The notes: generated from the letters alone by a model not told the origin. Shown: positions 40,497 through 48,948, numbered from the stretch's first letter. The stretch: 64,000 nucleotides of DNA from an uncultured Prevotellaceae bacterium (GCA_902778535.1 CACYYG010000019.1:46819-110818); one strand, 5' to 3'. Translations and numbers: made by a program.

Positions 40497-40585
40497 AACA
40501 CTTTGTTTCAAGGGCAGAAACACTTTGTTTCATGGGCCGAAACAAAGTGTTTCAAAGGCAAAAAATTTTTGGAACACTTTGTTCC
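40495..40585. repeat. Palindrome array C, GAAACACTTTGTTTC units at 22-bp period
   Basis: Units at 40495-40509, 40517-40531 and 40539-40553 (the third inverted) have an exact 22-bp period with 7-nt spacers. A variant GGAACACTTTGTTCC stands at 40571-40585, 32 bp on, and a half-unit TTGAAACAC occurs near 40602. Each unit is a 6-8 bp stem with a 3-nt loop. The first unit begins within the stop codon of the BASS gene. Confidence 0.92.
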
Positions 40586-40675
40586 ATGTGCTGCCGATGT
40601 CTTGAAACACTCTGAAGAGCAAAGAAAAAAGCAAAGAAAAATGCGTTTTTCCTTTGTTCTGCTCTCGACTTTTCG

Positions 40676-40683
40676 TAACTTTG
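40676..40683 (+). promoter_or_regulatory. Upstream copy of duplicated promoter
   Basis: TAACTTTG preceded by CTTTGTTCTGCTCTCGACTT. The same block recurs 84 bp downstream, so the phytase-like gene has tandem promoters. An AAAGAAAAA...TTTTTCCTTT inverted repeat lies just upstream. Confidence 0.7.
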
Positions 40684-40759
40684 CCAACAAGTTGGCGAAC
40701 TTACTCCGTCTCGGCAAAAAAAAGAAACGAATTTCTTTTGTTTTGCTCTCGACTTTTCG

Positions 40760-40767
40760 TAACTTTG
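40760..40767 (+). promoter_or_regulatory. Downstream copy of duplicated promoter
   Basis: TAACTTTG preceded by CTTTTGTTTTGCTCTCGACT, 22 bp before the ATG at 40790. It is nearly identical to the copy ending at 40683. Confidence 0.75.
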
Positions 40768-40789
40768 CAGTCCATAAACCTTAACAGAT

Positions 40790-42157
40790 ATGAGAACCAT
40801 TATTACTGCATTGGGTTTGGCATTTGCGCTGACCATGTCAGCACAGACCAAGCAAGCCTACGAGAAAACTGCATTAGAAGAGATTACTGCCGACAAGTTC
40901 CTTGCCGGCGGCAACGCAGTAGATTACGACCGTCTGCCACGCATGGCGCTGACGCCTGCCCCTAAGGGCTACGAGCCGTTCTACATCAGCCACTATGGGC
41001 GTCACGGCTCTCGCTGGCTGTTGAACGACCGCGACTACTCGGCGCCTATCACCACGCTGAAGGATGCCAAGAAGGCCGGCGTGCTGACAGCTGTCGGTGA
41101 GCAGACGCTGGCCAAGTTGGAGGAAATACAGAAAATGTCGAAAGGTCACCTGGGCGACCTGACGCCCATCGGAGAGCAGCAGCATCATGGCATTGCCAAG
41201 CGCATGGTGCAGAACTTCCCCGAGATATTCAAGACACCCAACCTGCACATCGACGCACGCAGCACCACATCGGTGCGCAGCATACTGTCGATGATAGCCG
41301 AATGTGAGGAACTGGCTCAGGCCAACCCCACCGCCACCATCCACAATGAGGCCAACGAAGCCAACATGGCCTACATGAATGCGCCGAAGGAAGGCTTGCA
41401 GCGCATGAACGAGGGCAAGGCACGGCCCATACAGAACGAGTGGGGCGCACGGATGCGCGATCCGCACAGGCTGATGACGGTGCTCTTTAGCGACCAGGAC
41501 TGGGTCTACATGAACGTGATGCCCGCACAGCTGATGGGCAGTCTCTACGACATTGCTACTAACCAGCAGAGCCACGACGGCGATGCCACGCTGCTCGACC
41601 TCTTTACGCCCGAGGAACTGCTGCGCCTGTGGAACGGCAACAACCTCTACTGGTATCTGAACTTCGCCAATGCACCGCAGACCGACAACGTGATGCCCTG
41701 GACGCACGCCCCGCTGCTGCGCAACATCATCGAGACGGCCGACACCGTCACGCAGAAGCAGGCCACGCTGCGCTTCGGCCACGACACCGTCGTACTGCCC
41801 ATCATCGCACTGATGGAGCTGGGCGGTATGAACTGCAGCATCGACAACCTTGAGGAACTCGACACCTACTTCCGCAGCTACAAGGCCATACCAACGGCAT
41901 GCAACGTGCAGCTCATCTTCTATCGGCCGAAGAAAGGCAAGGCGGGTGATGTGCTCGTAAAGGCTCTGCTCAACGAGAATGAGGTGACGATGCCCGTCGA
42001 GACCGATATGTTCCCCTACTACAAATGGAGCGACGTGCGCGAGTTCTATCTTGAGAAACTGAAGAAACAGCCCAAGAACCCGTTCCCCAACATGCCCCAG
42101 CAGGCACCTCAGATTCCGTCTCACATCCTGCAGATGATGAGCGGCAGCCAGAACTAA
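40790..42157 (+). CDS. Secreted histidine acid phosphatase, phytase/MINPP-like
   Basis: 455 residues with signal peptide MRTIITALGLAFALTMSAQ. The catalytic RHG motif is in ISHYGRHGSRW, with phosphate-binding R further in DARSTTSVRSILS. Histidine phosphatases of clade 2 remove phosphate from phytate or other phosphomonoesters. The long C-terminal domain with ALMELGGMNCSIDNLEELDTYF lacks a clear HD/HAE proton donor motif that I can assign. It would act in the periplasm or at the surface. Driven by two duplicated promoters, and followed 18 bp later by murF-alr. Confidence 0.85.
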   Translation: MRTIITALGLAFALTMSAQTKQAYEKTALEEITADKFLAGGNAVDYDRLPRMALTPAPKGYEPFYISHYGRHGSRWLLNDRDYSAPITTLKDAKKAGVLTAVGEQTLAKLEEIQKMSKGHLGDLTPIGEQQHHGIAKRMVQNFPEIFKTPNLHIDARSTTSVRSILSMIAECEELAQANPTATIHNEANEANMAYMNAPKEGLQRMNEGKARPIQNEWGARMRDPHRLMTVLFSDQDWVYMNVMPAQLMGSLYDIATNQQSHDGDATLLDLFTPEELLRLWNGNNLYWYLNFANAPQTDNVMPWTHAPLLRNIIETADTVTQKQATLRFGHDTVVLPIIALMELGGMNCSIDNLEELDTYFRSYKAIPTACNVQLIFYRPKKGKAGDVLVKALLNENEVTMPVETDMFPYYKWSDVREFYLEKLKKQPKNPFPNMPQQAPQIPSHILQMMSGSQN

Positions 42158-42175
42158 CTCCTCAACTCCTCAACA

Positions 42176-44662
42176 ATGACTTACTCTATCGTCAAGATAG
42201 CGACGCTGATTGGCGCCCGCCTCTATGGTTCTGCCGATGCCACCATCGGCTGGCTGCTCACCGACAGCCGCTCGCTCTGCTTCCCTGAGCAGACACTTTT
42301 CTTCGCCCTGCGCACCAAGCGCAACGACGGACACAAGTATATAGACGACCTCTACCGCCGCGGCGTGAGGAACTTCGTGGTGGAACAGCTGCCCGCAGGC
42401 TCCTACGAAGGGGCCAGCTTTCTGAAAGTTCCCTCGCCCTTAGCAGCCCTGCAGCGCCTGGCCGAGCGCCATCGCGACGAGTTTGACATCCCCATCGTGG
42501 GCATCACTGGCAGCAACGGCAAGACGTGGGTGAAGGAATGGCTCTATCAGCTGCTTCGCACGGAGAGAACCGTGACTCGCTCTCCTCGCAGCTACAACTC
42601 GCAGATTGGCGTGCCGCTCAGCGTGTGGCTGCTGAACGAGAACTCGCGCATCGGTCTTTTTGAGGCGGGCATCAGCCAGCCAGGCGAAATGCTGGCCCTG
42701 CGCGACATCATACAGCCCACCATTGGCGTCTTCACCTCCTTAGGCATGGCCCATCAGGAGAACTTCCGCTCATTGGACGAGAAGTGTATGGAGAAACTGC
42801 AGCTCTTCCACGATGCCAAGGTTATTGTCTATCCATCCGACGACGATACCGTGAGCCGCTGCGTGCGCCGTTCCGACTTCAAGGGCGAGCGCATAGGCTG
42901 GAGCCGCTTCAGCGAGAAAGCACCGATGTTTGTCAGGACTGAAGGGCGACATATCTCTTATATATATAAAGATGTAGAGGGAAGCTACGACATCCCCTTC
43001 ATTGACGAGGCCAGTATCGAGAACTCCATTACCTGTGCCGCGGTGGCACTCTACCTCGGCCTGACCCCTGAACAGATAGCTGCAAACATGGCCAATCTGG
43101 AGCCTATAGCCATGCGCTTGGAGGTGAAGGAGGGTAGGCGAGGACTGACGCTGATCAACGACTCTTACAACAACGACGTTAACTCGCTCGACATTGCCCT
43201 CGACTTCATGAACCGCCGTCCGGAGCAGGAAGGCAAGTGCAAGACACTGATTTTAAGCGACATCTACCAGTCGGGCGAGTCGCCGCAGGAACTCTATGCA
43301 GAAGTATCAGAACTGATGCAGAAGCGTGGCATCGACCGCTTCATCGGCATTGGGCCGGAGATTACTGCCCAGGCAGCAAAGATAGCAGTAGGCCACAAGT
43401 GGTTCTTCGACGATGTGGAGCAGTTTCTGCAGAGCAGCCTTCTGCGCTCCATGCACAACGAGATTGTACTGCTGAAAGGTGCGCGTGCCTTCGGTTTTGA
43501 GCGCATCACCGAACAACTGGAGCAGAAAGTGCACGAGACCATTCTCGAGGTTGATTTGAACGCTGTGGTGAACAACCTCAACCATTTCCGCTCGCTGCTC
43601 AGACCTGAAACGAAGATGGTGTGCATGATCAAGGCCGATGCCTACGGAGCAGGTGCCATCGAAGTAGCAAAAACGTTGCAGGAACATCGTGTCGACTATC
43701 TGGCCGTGGCCACTGCCGATGAAGGTGCCGAGCTGCGACGCGCCGGCATCACGCAGAACATCATCGTGATGAATCCTGAGATGTCGTCGTTCAAGACGCT
43801 CTTCGACAACGACCTGGAGCCAGAGGTCTACTCCTTCCGCATTATGGACGCGCTTATCCATGCTGCCCGTGCGCAGGGCATCACCGGATGGCCCGTACAC
43901 ATCAAGCTCGACACAGGCATGCACCGATTAGGATTTAACACAGGGACAACTGAATCAACTGAGGAAATCTCTAAGCTTATCGCCTGCCTCAAGGCGCAGC
44001 AGGCCATCATTCCGCGCTCCGTCTTCTCACACTTCGTGGGTAGCGACAGCGATGACTTCGACATGTTCTCTGCCCTTCAGTTTGAGCGCTTCGACAAGGC
44101 TAGCCAGCAGTTGCAGGCTGCCTTCAGCCACAAGATCTTACGCCACATCGACAACAGCGCCGGCATCGAACATTTCCCTGAGCGCCAGCTCGACATGGTG
44201 CGTCTGGGTATAGGACTGTATGGAGTGGAACCATTAAGTGAAAAGCTAAGAGTGAAGAACGAAGGATCTCTCCTGCCTGTTAGCACCTTGAAGACCACCA
44301 TCCTGCAGATACGCCGCGTGGCGAAGGATGAAACGGTGGGCTACAGCCGCAAAGGCGTGCTGAAACGCGACAGCCGCATTGCCGCCATTCCCATCGGCTA
44401 TGCCGACGGCCTCGACCGCCATCTCGGCAACCGCCACGGCTACTGCATCGTGAACGGTCAGAAGGCCGAGTATGTGGGAAACATCTGCATGGACGTGGCC
44501 TTAATCGACGTCACCGACATACCATGCAGCGAGGGCGATCAGGTGGAAATCTACGGACGCCAGCTGCCCGTCAGCGTGCTCAGCGACATCCTCGGCACCA
44601 TTCCCTACGAGGTGCTCACCAGCGTCAGCAATCGCGTGAAGCGTGTGTACTATCAGGATTAG
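42176..44662 (+). CDS. murF-alr: MurF-alanine racemase fusion
   Basis: 828 residues. Residues about 1-455 are MurF, the UDP-MurNAc-tripeptide:D-Ala-D-Ala ligase, with the ATP loop GITGSNGKTW and EAGISQPGEM. From about 456 follows a full alanine racemase: VCMIKADAYGAG with PLP lysine K486, IKLDTGMHRLGF, DNSAGIEHFPE and ETVGYSRKGVL / PIGYADGLDRHLGN. The fusion couples D-Ala supply to its use in peptidoglycan precursor synthesis in the cytoplasm. Such a fusion is known in Bacteroidota. It starts 18 bp after the phosphatase gene. Confidence 0.96.
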   Translation: MTYSIVKIATLIGARLYGSADATIGWLLTDSRSLCFPEQTLFFALRTKRNDGHKYIDDLYRRGVRNFVVEQLPAGSYEGASFLKVPSPLAALQRLAERHRDEFDIPIVGITGSNGKTWVKEWLYQLLRTERTVTRSPRSYNSQIGVPLSVWLLNENSRIGLFEAGISQPGEMLALRDIIQPTIGVFTSLGMAHQENFRSLDEKCMEKLQLFHDAKVIVYPSDDDTVSRCVRRSDFKGERIGWSRFSEKAPMFVRTEGRHISYIYKDVEGSYDIPFIDEASIENSITCAAVALYLGLTPEQIAANMANLEPIAMRLEVKEGRRGLTLINDSYNNDVNSLDIALDFMNRRPEQEGKCKTLILSDIYQSGESPQELYAEVSELMQKRGIDRFIGIGPEITAQAAKIAVGHKWFFDDVEQFLQSSLLRSMHNEIVLLKGARAFGFERITEQLEQKVHETILEVDLNAVVNNLNHFRSLLRPETKMVCMIKADAYGAGAIEVAKTLQEHRVDYLAVATADEGAELRRAGITQNIIVMNPEMSSFKTLFDNDLEPEVYSFRIMDALIHAARAQGITGWPVHIKLDTGMHRLGFNTGTTESTEEISKLIACLKAQQAIIPRSVFSHFVGSDSDDFDMFSALQFERFDKASQQLQAAFSHKILRHIDNSAGIEHFPERQLDMVRLGIGLYGVEPLSEKLRVKNEGSLLPVSTLKTTILQIRRVAKDETVGYSRKGVLKRDSRIAAIPIGYADGLDRHLGNRHGYCIVNGQKAEYVGNICMDVALIDVTDIPCSEGDQVEIYGRQLPVSVLSDILGTIPYEVLTSVSNRVKRVYYQD

Positions 44663-44665
44663 GCG

Positions 44666-45382
44666 TTACCGCTTTGAAGTAGGAACGGTGAAGGCGCGTG
44701 TCTGAGAATCGACGATGGAGTTGCCCTGTGCCACTCCGACGAGCACTTCTATCTGACCGTCCTTCAATCCGTTGTCGGCTACCAAAGAAGCAGTGTAGCG
44801 AATGGCCTGGTGAGGTGCGATGCTCTCCACACGCAGGTTCGGCGAGATGTGGATGTGCTTGTTGCCCGTCTTCTCGTCCACTAAGGGATAGACATCGTAA
44901 ACGGGGTCGCTTGTGGTGTTGGCAATCTCGAACACTACGGTGCACTTTTCACCGCGTGTCAGACGGCCGTCCTGATTATCCTCGTAGATGGCCGCATTGC
45001 GAACGACCAGTGCCTGACCGTTGGCACTGTACGACATCTGAGACTGCTGTCCTGCTGAGGGATATTGGTCGTAACGCTGGTCGGAGCGACGGCTGTTGCG
45101 TTGCTCATAGCGCTGCTGCTGACGGCGTGATGCGCGTTCCTCATAGCGGCGCTCCCGTCTCTCGTCGGCAGCCTTGCCGATGGAAGCACCCACCACGGCG
45201 CCACCCACGGTGCCCACCAGTGAACCAATCTCGTGGCCGCGCCAGCCGCCGGCAATGCCGCCGATGGCCGAGCCAACCATATTGCCAAACATGCTGCCAG
45301 TATAAGCACCAGAGGCCTGGTAAGTGTCGCAGCTGCTCATCAGCACTGCAGCGCCAATCATCATCATCACAATCTTTTTCAT
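44666..45382 (-). CDS. Glycine-zipper lipoprotein
   Basis: 238 residues. Lipobox MSSC (C18). Residues about 27-70 form a glycine zipper (GSMFGNMVGSAIGGIAGGWRG, VGGAVVGASIG) that may insert into a membrane. An Arg/Gln-rich stretch follows (72-115, RRERRYEERASRRQQQRYEQ). The C-terminal half is a beta-sandwich-like domain (ALVVRNAAIYEDNQDGRLTRGEKCTVVFEIANTTSDPVYDV) resembling CARDB-type modules. Function unknown; probably envelope structure. The ATG at 45382 fits the lipoprotein signal, and the upstream frame crosses the promoter. Convergent with murF-alr. Confidence 0.8.
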   Translation of the reverse strand: MKKIVMMMIGAAVLMSSCDTYQASGAYTGSMFGNMVGSAIGGIAGGWRGHEIGSLVGTVGGAVVGASIGKAADERRERRYEERASRRQQQRYEQRNSRRSDQRYDQYPSAGQQSQMSYSANGQALVVRNAAIYEDNQDGRLTRGEKCTVVFEIANTTSDPVYDVYPLVDEKTGNKHIHISPNLRVESIAPHQAIRYTASLVADNGLKDGQIEVLVGVAQGNSIVDSQTRAFTVPTSKR

Positions 45383-45417
45383 ATCGTTTCGTCCTTTGGG
45401 GTTTATTCTTAACGATG

Positions 45418-45425
45418 CAAAGTTA
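45418..45425 (-). promoter_or_regulatory. -7 box TAACTTTG of glycine-zipper lipoprotein
   Basis: TAACTTTG on the minus strand followed by CATCG, 36 bp before the ATG at 45382. Confidence 0.65.
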
Positions 45426-45501
45426 AGCCTTTTTCTGAAACTGTGCATAGGAAAATCCCTAAAAATCGTTAGGGAAAACTCTCTTTTTCGTTTTTTCTTC
45501 G

Positions 45502-45509
45502 TACCTTTG
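45502..45509 (+). promoter_or_regulatory. -7 box TACCTTTG of prfB
   Basis: TACCTTTG on the plus strand, 16 bp before the ATG, preceded by CTCTTTTTCGTTTTTTCTTC. Upstream, CCCTAAAAATCGTTAGGG forms a small hairpin. Confidence 0.75.
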
Positions 45510-45524
45510 CACAAATTTTAAACC

Positions 45525-46646
45525 ATGATTACACAGGATCAATTGAAAGACGTGATGGACAGGGCCGACAAGCTCTGCCATTACTTGAAGATAGACGAGA
45601 AACGGGTGGAGCTGGAAGAGGAGCAGCTGCGCACGCAGGCACCCGACTTTTGGGAAGATCCCAAACGCGCCGAGGAACAGATGAAAAAGGTGCGAGGCAT
45701 TAAGAAATGGATTGACGGCTACGAGGACGTGCGCCTCAAGGCCGATGAGCTGCAGCTGGCCTTCGATTTCTATAAAGATGAGATGGTGACCGAGCAGGAG
45801 GTGGATGCCGATTATGCGCAGGCCATCAAAGCCATCGAAGACTTGGAGCTGATGAATATGCTGCGTCAGAAGGAAGACCCGATGGACTGTGTGCTGAAAA
45901 TCAACAGCGGTGCCGGCGGCACTGAGGCACAGGACTGGGCACAGATGCTGATGCGTATGTACATGCGCTGGGCCGAGGCACATGGCTACAAGGTGACCAT
46001 CGCCAACATCCTCGATGGCGACGATGCCGGCATCAAGAGCGTCACCATGCAGATAGAAGGCGGCGAGTATGCCTACGGATACCTGAAGAGCGAGAACGGC
46101 GTGCACCGCCTCGTCCGCGTCAGCCCCTTCAATGCGCAGGGCAAGCGCATGACCAGTTTTGCCAGCGTCTTCGTCTCGCCATTGGTCGACGACACCATCG
46201 AGGTCTATGTCGACCCTGCCAAGCTGTCGTGGGACACCTTCCGCTCCTCCGGTGCCGGTGGACAGAACGTGAACAAGGTGGAATCGGGCGTTCGCCTGCG
46301 CTATTGGTACACCGACCCTGACACGGGCGAGCAGGAAGAGATACTCATCGAGAACACGGAGACGCGCGACCAGCCGAAGAACAAGGAGCGCGCCTTGAAG
46401 TTGCTGAAGTCGCAACTCTATGACCGCGCCATGAAAAAGCGACTTGAAGCACAGGCCAAGATTGAAGCTGGCAAGAAGAAAATAGAGTGGGGCAGCCAGA
46501 TACGCAGCTATGTCTTCGACGACAAACGGGTCAAAGACCATCGCACCAACTATGAGACACGCGACGTGGACAGTGTGATGAACGGCGGTCTTGACGGTTT
46601 CATCAAGGCCTACCTCATGGAGTTCCCGTCAGAGGGCGACGAATAG
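45525..46646 (+). CDS. prfB: Peptide chain release factor 2
   Basis: 373 residues. RF2 ends translation at UGA and UAA. The recognition motif SPF (RVSPFN) and the catalytic GGQ (245-247, in GAGGQNVNK) are present. The whole protein, beginning MITQDQLKDVMDRADKLCHYL, is in a single frame: the in-frame UGA and +1 frameshift that control RF2 in many bacteria are absent here. Divergent from the glycine-zipper lipoprotein gene. Confidence 0.97.
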   Translation: MITQDQLKDVMDRADKLCHYLKIDEKRVELEEEQLRTQAPDFWEDPKRAEEQMKKVRGIKKWIDGYEDVRLKADELQLAFDFYKDEMVTEQEVDADYAQAIKAIEDLELMNMLRQKEDPMDCVLKINSGAGGTEAQDWAQMLMRMYMRWAEAHGYKVTIANILDGDDAGIKSVTMQIEGGEYAYGYLKSENGVHRLVRVSPFNAQGKRMTSFASVFVSPLVDDTIEVYVDPAKLSWDTFRSSGAGGQNVNKVESGVRLRYWYTDPDTGEQEEILIENTETRDQPKNKERALKLLKSQLYDRAMKKRLEAQAKIEAGKKKIEWGSQIRSYVFDDKRVKDHRTNYETRDVDSVMNGGLDGFIKAYLMEFPSEGDE

Positions 46647-46659
46647 AAAATCTCTTAGT

Positions 46660-47082
46660 GTGAAAAAGTACCTGATACGTATTGGCCTTGTTGCCTTATT
46701 GCTGTGCAGTGTCATCTTTGGCTCTGCTCTGCAACGTGCCAAGACGCATCAAGATGCGGCTGCCTGCCAGCAAGGCGAGCAGCTTGTAAGTCAATATGAT
46801 GATTGGGGACTCCAAGTCGCTGAGGAGCCTGACTGCACTACTGCTCCGTCACTGCGTTCCTCGCCATCATCGGCTCGCATAGCTTCTTCACGCCCTGTAC
46901 GTCTGCTGCCAACCTTTGGTGGCAAGCCAAACTCTCATTCGGGACGCGGAGCAAAGAATCAGTCGTCTAACTTTCTTAATTGTTTTCTTCAACAGCCGTG
47001 CATGCGCCTTTACCGGCTTTATACGGCTGTTGCGTCTCCGCGCCGATATTATGTCATCGCGCTGAGACGCCTTCTTTGTTAG
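46660..47082 (+). CDS. Small hypothetical protein with N-terminal membrane helix
   Basis: 140 residues if started at GTG 46660 (VKKYLIRIGLVALLLCSVIFGSAL), 13 bp after the prfB stop. A signal/anchor helix is followed by a Ser/Arg-rich, low-complexity part and a basic, aromatic C-terminus (RLYRLYTAVASPRRYYVIALRRLLC). The frame is open upstream into prfB, so the start is a guess. It could be cotranscribed with prfB. No family recognised. Confidence 0.5.
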   Translation: MKKYLIRIGLVALLLCSVIFGSALQRAKTHQDAAACQQGEQLVSQYDDWGLQVAEEPDCTTAPSLRSSPSSARIASSRPVRLLPTFGGKPNSHSGRGAKNQSSNFLNCFLQQPCMRLYRLYTAVASPRRYYVIALRRLLC

Positions 47083-47154
47083 TGATGTTTCTCCTCACAG
47101 TAAAAAATGGAAGGAGGACTAACATTATAATAAAGAAATAAAGAAACAAAGAAA

Positions 47155-47550
47155 ATGGCAAATATCAAGAATTTGCAGATGTGGAATACCATCTGCACTG
47201 ATGCTCGTATCAGCATCAGTAAGTCGATGCTGGGTCTGCGCACCACAGCCACCTATATCCCCTCCAACAGTGTGATAGATGTTAAAACATTGGAATACAC
47301 TTCAGCTGACGGAGAGCGGCTGAAACGGTTGCTCACCTCTCCACACGAGAATCTGGAAAAGGCCATCGGCGACTTTCACCCCACGCATACAGTGAACGGC
47401 AATTTCGAAGCCGAGCTTTGCGTTTCGCGCGATGGCGCCTTTCTGGCCGTTCAGCTCTTTCAGTTTGTTCTCATGAAGTATGAGCCGGTGACTGGCGTGC
47501 TTGTCTACGAAGGCCCTGAAGCCCGTATCATCAAGCAACTGTTCGCATAA
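47155..47550 (+). CDS. Conserved hypothetical protein
   Basis: 131 residues without signal peptide. MANIKNLQMWNTICTDARISISKSMLGLRTTATYIP and the rest resemble a family of short cytoplasmic proteins widespread in Bacteroidota, with no known role. A purine-rich GGAAGGAGG lies about 45 bp upstream and an A-rich leader directly before the ATG, as is usual in this phylum. A terminator follows 7 bp after the stop. Confidence 0.75.
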   Translation: MANIKNLQMWNTICTDARISISKSMLGLRTTATYIPSNSVIDVKTLEYTSADGERLKRLLTSPHENLEKAIGDFHPTHTVNGNFEAELCVSRDGAFLAVQLFQFVLMKYEPVTGVLVYEGPEARIIKQLFA

Positions 47551-47557
47551 ACATTCA

Positions 47558-47586
47558 GGGGCTGTGTAAAAAACATACACAGCCCC
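47558..47586. terminator. Terminator between convergent genes
   Basis: Stem GGGGCTGTGTA/TACACAGCCCC around a short A-rich loop. It lies between the conserved hypothetical gene and the minus-strand rhaM gene and could serve both. Confidence 0.8.
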
Positions 47587-47593
47587 TTATCAA

Positions 47594-47971
47594 TTATTCG
47601 TAGAGGTAGAAGATACGCTCCATAGGCTGCCATTTCTCGTCGCTGCGGGCATCGGCGGCGCACCCCTGGAACTTTGAGACAAAAGCTTCCCATTCTGCCT
47701 GACGCGGTAGTGTGGCCAGGCGGCTCATGGCCTCCTGCCAGTTGAAGTCGGCGGGCGTGTCGACAATCATTGCCAGACGGTTGCCGATGATGTAAAGCTC
47801 CATTTCGAGGATGCCTACCTCACGGATGCCGTTGCGAATTTCCTTCCAGCTGTATTCTTCGGAGTGCCACTTGCGGTACTGGGCTATCAGTTCGGGATCG
47901 TTGCTGATTTCAAGAAACTGCACATAGCGTTTTGTCTTCCCGTCGGAAAGACGCTGAATGTATCCTTCCAT
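47594..47971 (-). CDS. L-rhamnose mutarotase family protein
   Basis: 125 residues, a small alpha/beta-barrel-like protein of the RhaM family (YIQRLSDGKTKRYVQFLEISNDPELIAQYRKWH, WKEIRNGIREVGILEMELYIIGNRLAMIVD). RhaM interconverts alpha and beta anomers of L-rhamnose; related proteins act on L-fucose. ATG 47971 is 2 bp after the stop of the upstream aldo/keto reductase, so the pair is translationally linked. A longer frame starting inside that gene is rejected. Confidence 0.88.
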   Translation of the reverse strand: MEGYIQRLSDGKTKRYVQFLEISNDPELIAQYRKWHSEEYSWKEIRNGIREVGILEMELYIIGNRLAMIVDTPADFNWQEAMSRLATLPRQAEWEAFVSKFQGCAADARSDEKWQPMERIFYLYE

Positions 47972-47973
47972 AT

Positions 47974-48915
47974 TTATGAGTTCCTCCAGGTGACACGCTG
48001 CTGGTCGCCAATGATGGCCTTTACTTCTTCTACGAGCTGCCAGTCGGGCTCTTCGTTGGCCCACTGGATGTTACGGCGCACGTTGTCAGGATTAGCCGAT
48101 GAGAACAGCGTTGAGGCGATGCGCGGATTGCTCACTGAATACTGCACGGCCAGCCGCTCGATGGCGTAGCCTTTCGCCTTGCAGTGCTGGGCGGCACGCT
48201 GACAGGCCTCAACCAGCGCCTTGGGGGCAGGATGCCAGGCCGGCACGCCGCGCTGCGACAGCAGCCCCATCGACAGCGGCGAGGCGTTGACGATGCCCAC
48301 GCCATGCTCCTCGAAGAAGTCGAGATAGTCGGCCAAAGCGTCATCGTTCAGTGTGTAGTGGCAGAAGTTCAGGATGCTCTCCACCTCTGGGCAGCGCTCT
48401 ATCACCCACTTTAGATTGGCGAGCTGCAAATCCGTTATGCCTACATGGCCTACCACGCCTTTTTTCTTCAACTCGATGAGGGCTGGCAGCGTCTCGTCTA
48501 CCACCTTCTGCAATCCGCCGGGCAGGTCGCCTTGGAACTCGATGTCGTGCACGTTGATGAGGTCGATAAAGTCGATGCCCAGGCGCTCCATGCTCTCATA
48601 GACGCTGTCGGTGACGCGCTGAGCTGAGTAGTCCCAAGTGTTCTTGCCGTCCTTGCCGTAGCGTCCCACCTTCGTGCTGAGATAATACTTTTCACGCGGA
48701 ATGTTGCGCAGGGCCTTGCCCAGCACCGTCTCCGCCTTATAGTGACCATAGTAGGGACTCACATCGATGAAGTTGATGCCGCCGTCGATGGCTGCCTCCA
48801 CTGCTGCGAAGCTGTCCTTTTCGTTGGTCTCATGAAACACGCTGCCTAATGACGAGGCTCCGAAGCTGAGGTGGGAAATCTTCATTCCCGTCTTTCCTAA
48901 TTCTGTGTATCGCAT
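47974..48915 (-). CDS. Aldo/keto reductase, L-galactose/L-fucose dehydrogenase-like
   Basis: 313 residues. The AKR tetrad is visible: D51, Y56 (DVSPYYGHY), K82 (LSTKVGRYG) and H123 (NVHDIEF). FGASSLGSVF, SPLSMGLLSQRGVPAWHPAP and LAVQYSVSNPRIASTLF closely resemble plant L-galactose dehydrogenase, an NAD-dependent enzyme that oxidises C1 of L-galactose. L-fucose shares that configuration, so L-fucose or L-rhamnose oxidation to a lactone is possible. Coupled to the rhamnose mutarotase gene, suggesting a non-phosphorylative deoxysugar route. ATG 48915 is used because upstream codons run through the promoter. Confidence 0.88.
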   Translation of the reverse strand: MRYTELGKTGMKISHLSFGASSLGSVFHETNEKDSFAAVEAAIDGGINFIDVSPYYGHYKAETVLGKALRNIPREKYYLSTKVGRYGKDGKNTWDYSAQRVTDSVYESMERLGIDFIDLINVHDIEFQGDLPGGLQKVVDETLPALIELKKKGVVGHVGITDLQLANLKWVIERCPEVESILNFCHYTLNDDALADYLDFFEEHGVGIVNASPLSMGLLSQRGVPAWHPAPKALVEACQRAAQHCKAKGYAIERLAVQYSVSNPRIASTLFSSANPDNVRRNIQWANEEPDWQLVEEVKAIIGDQQRVTWRNS

Positions 48916-48948
48916 AATGATTTGCTTTGGATTGTTGGAATTACGTTG

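Noticed and set aside
40874-42124. 416-codon open frame antisense to the phytase-like gene
   Set aside because: The plus-strand gene has a signal peptide, an RHG motif and promoters; the antisense frame has none.
45459-46541. 360-codon open frame antisense to prfB
   Set aside because: prfB is fully supported by GGQ and SPF motifs; the antisense frame is a by-product of codon use.
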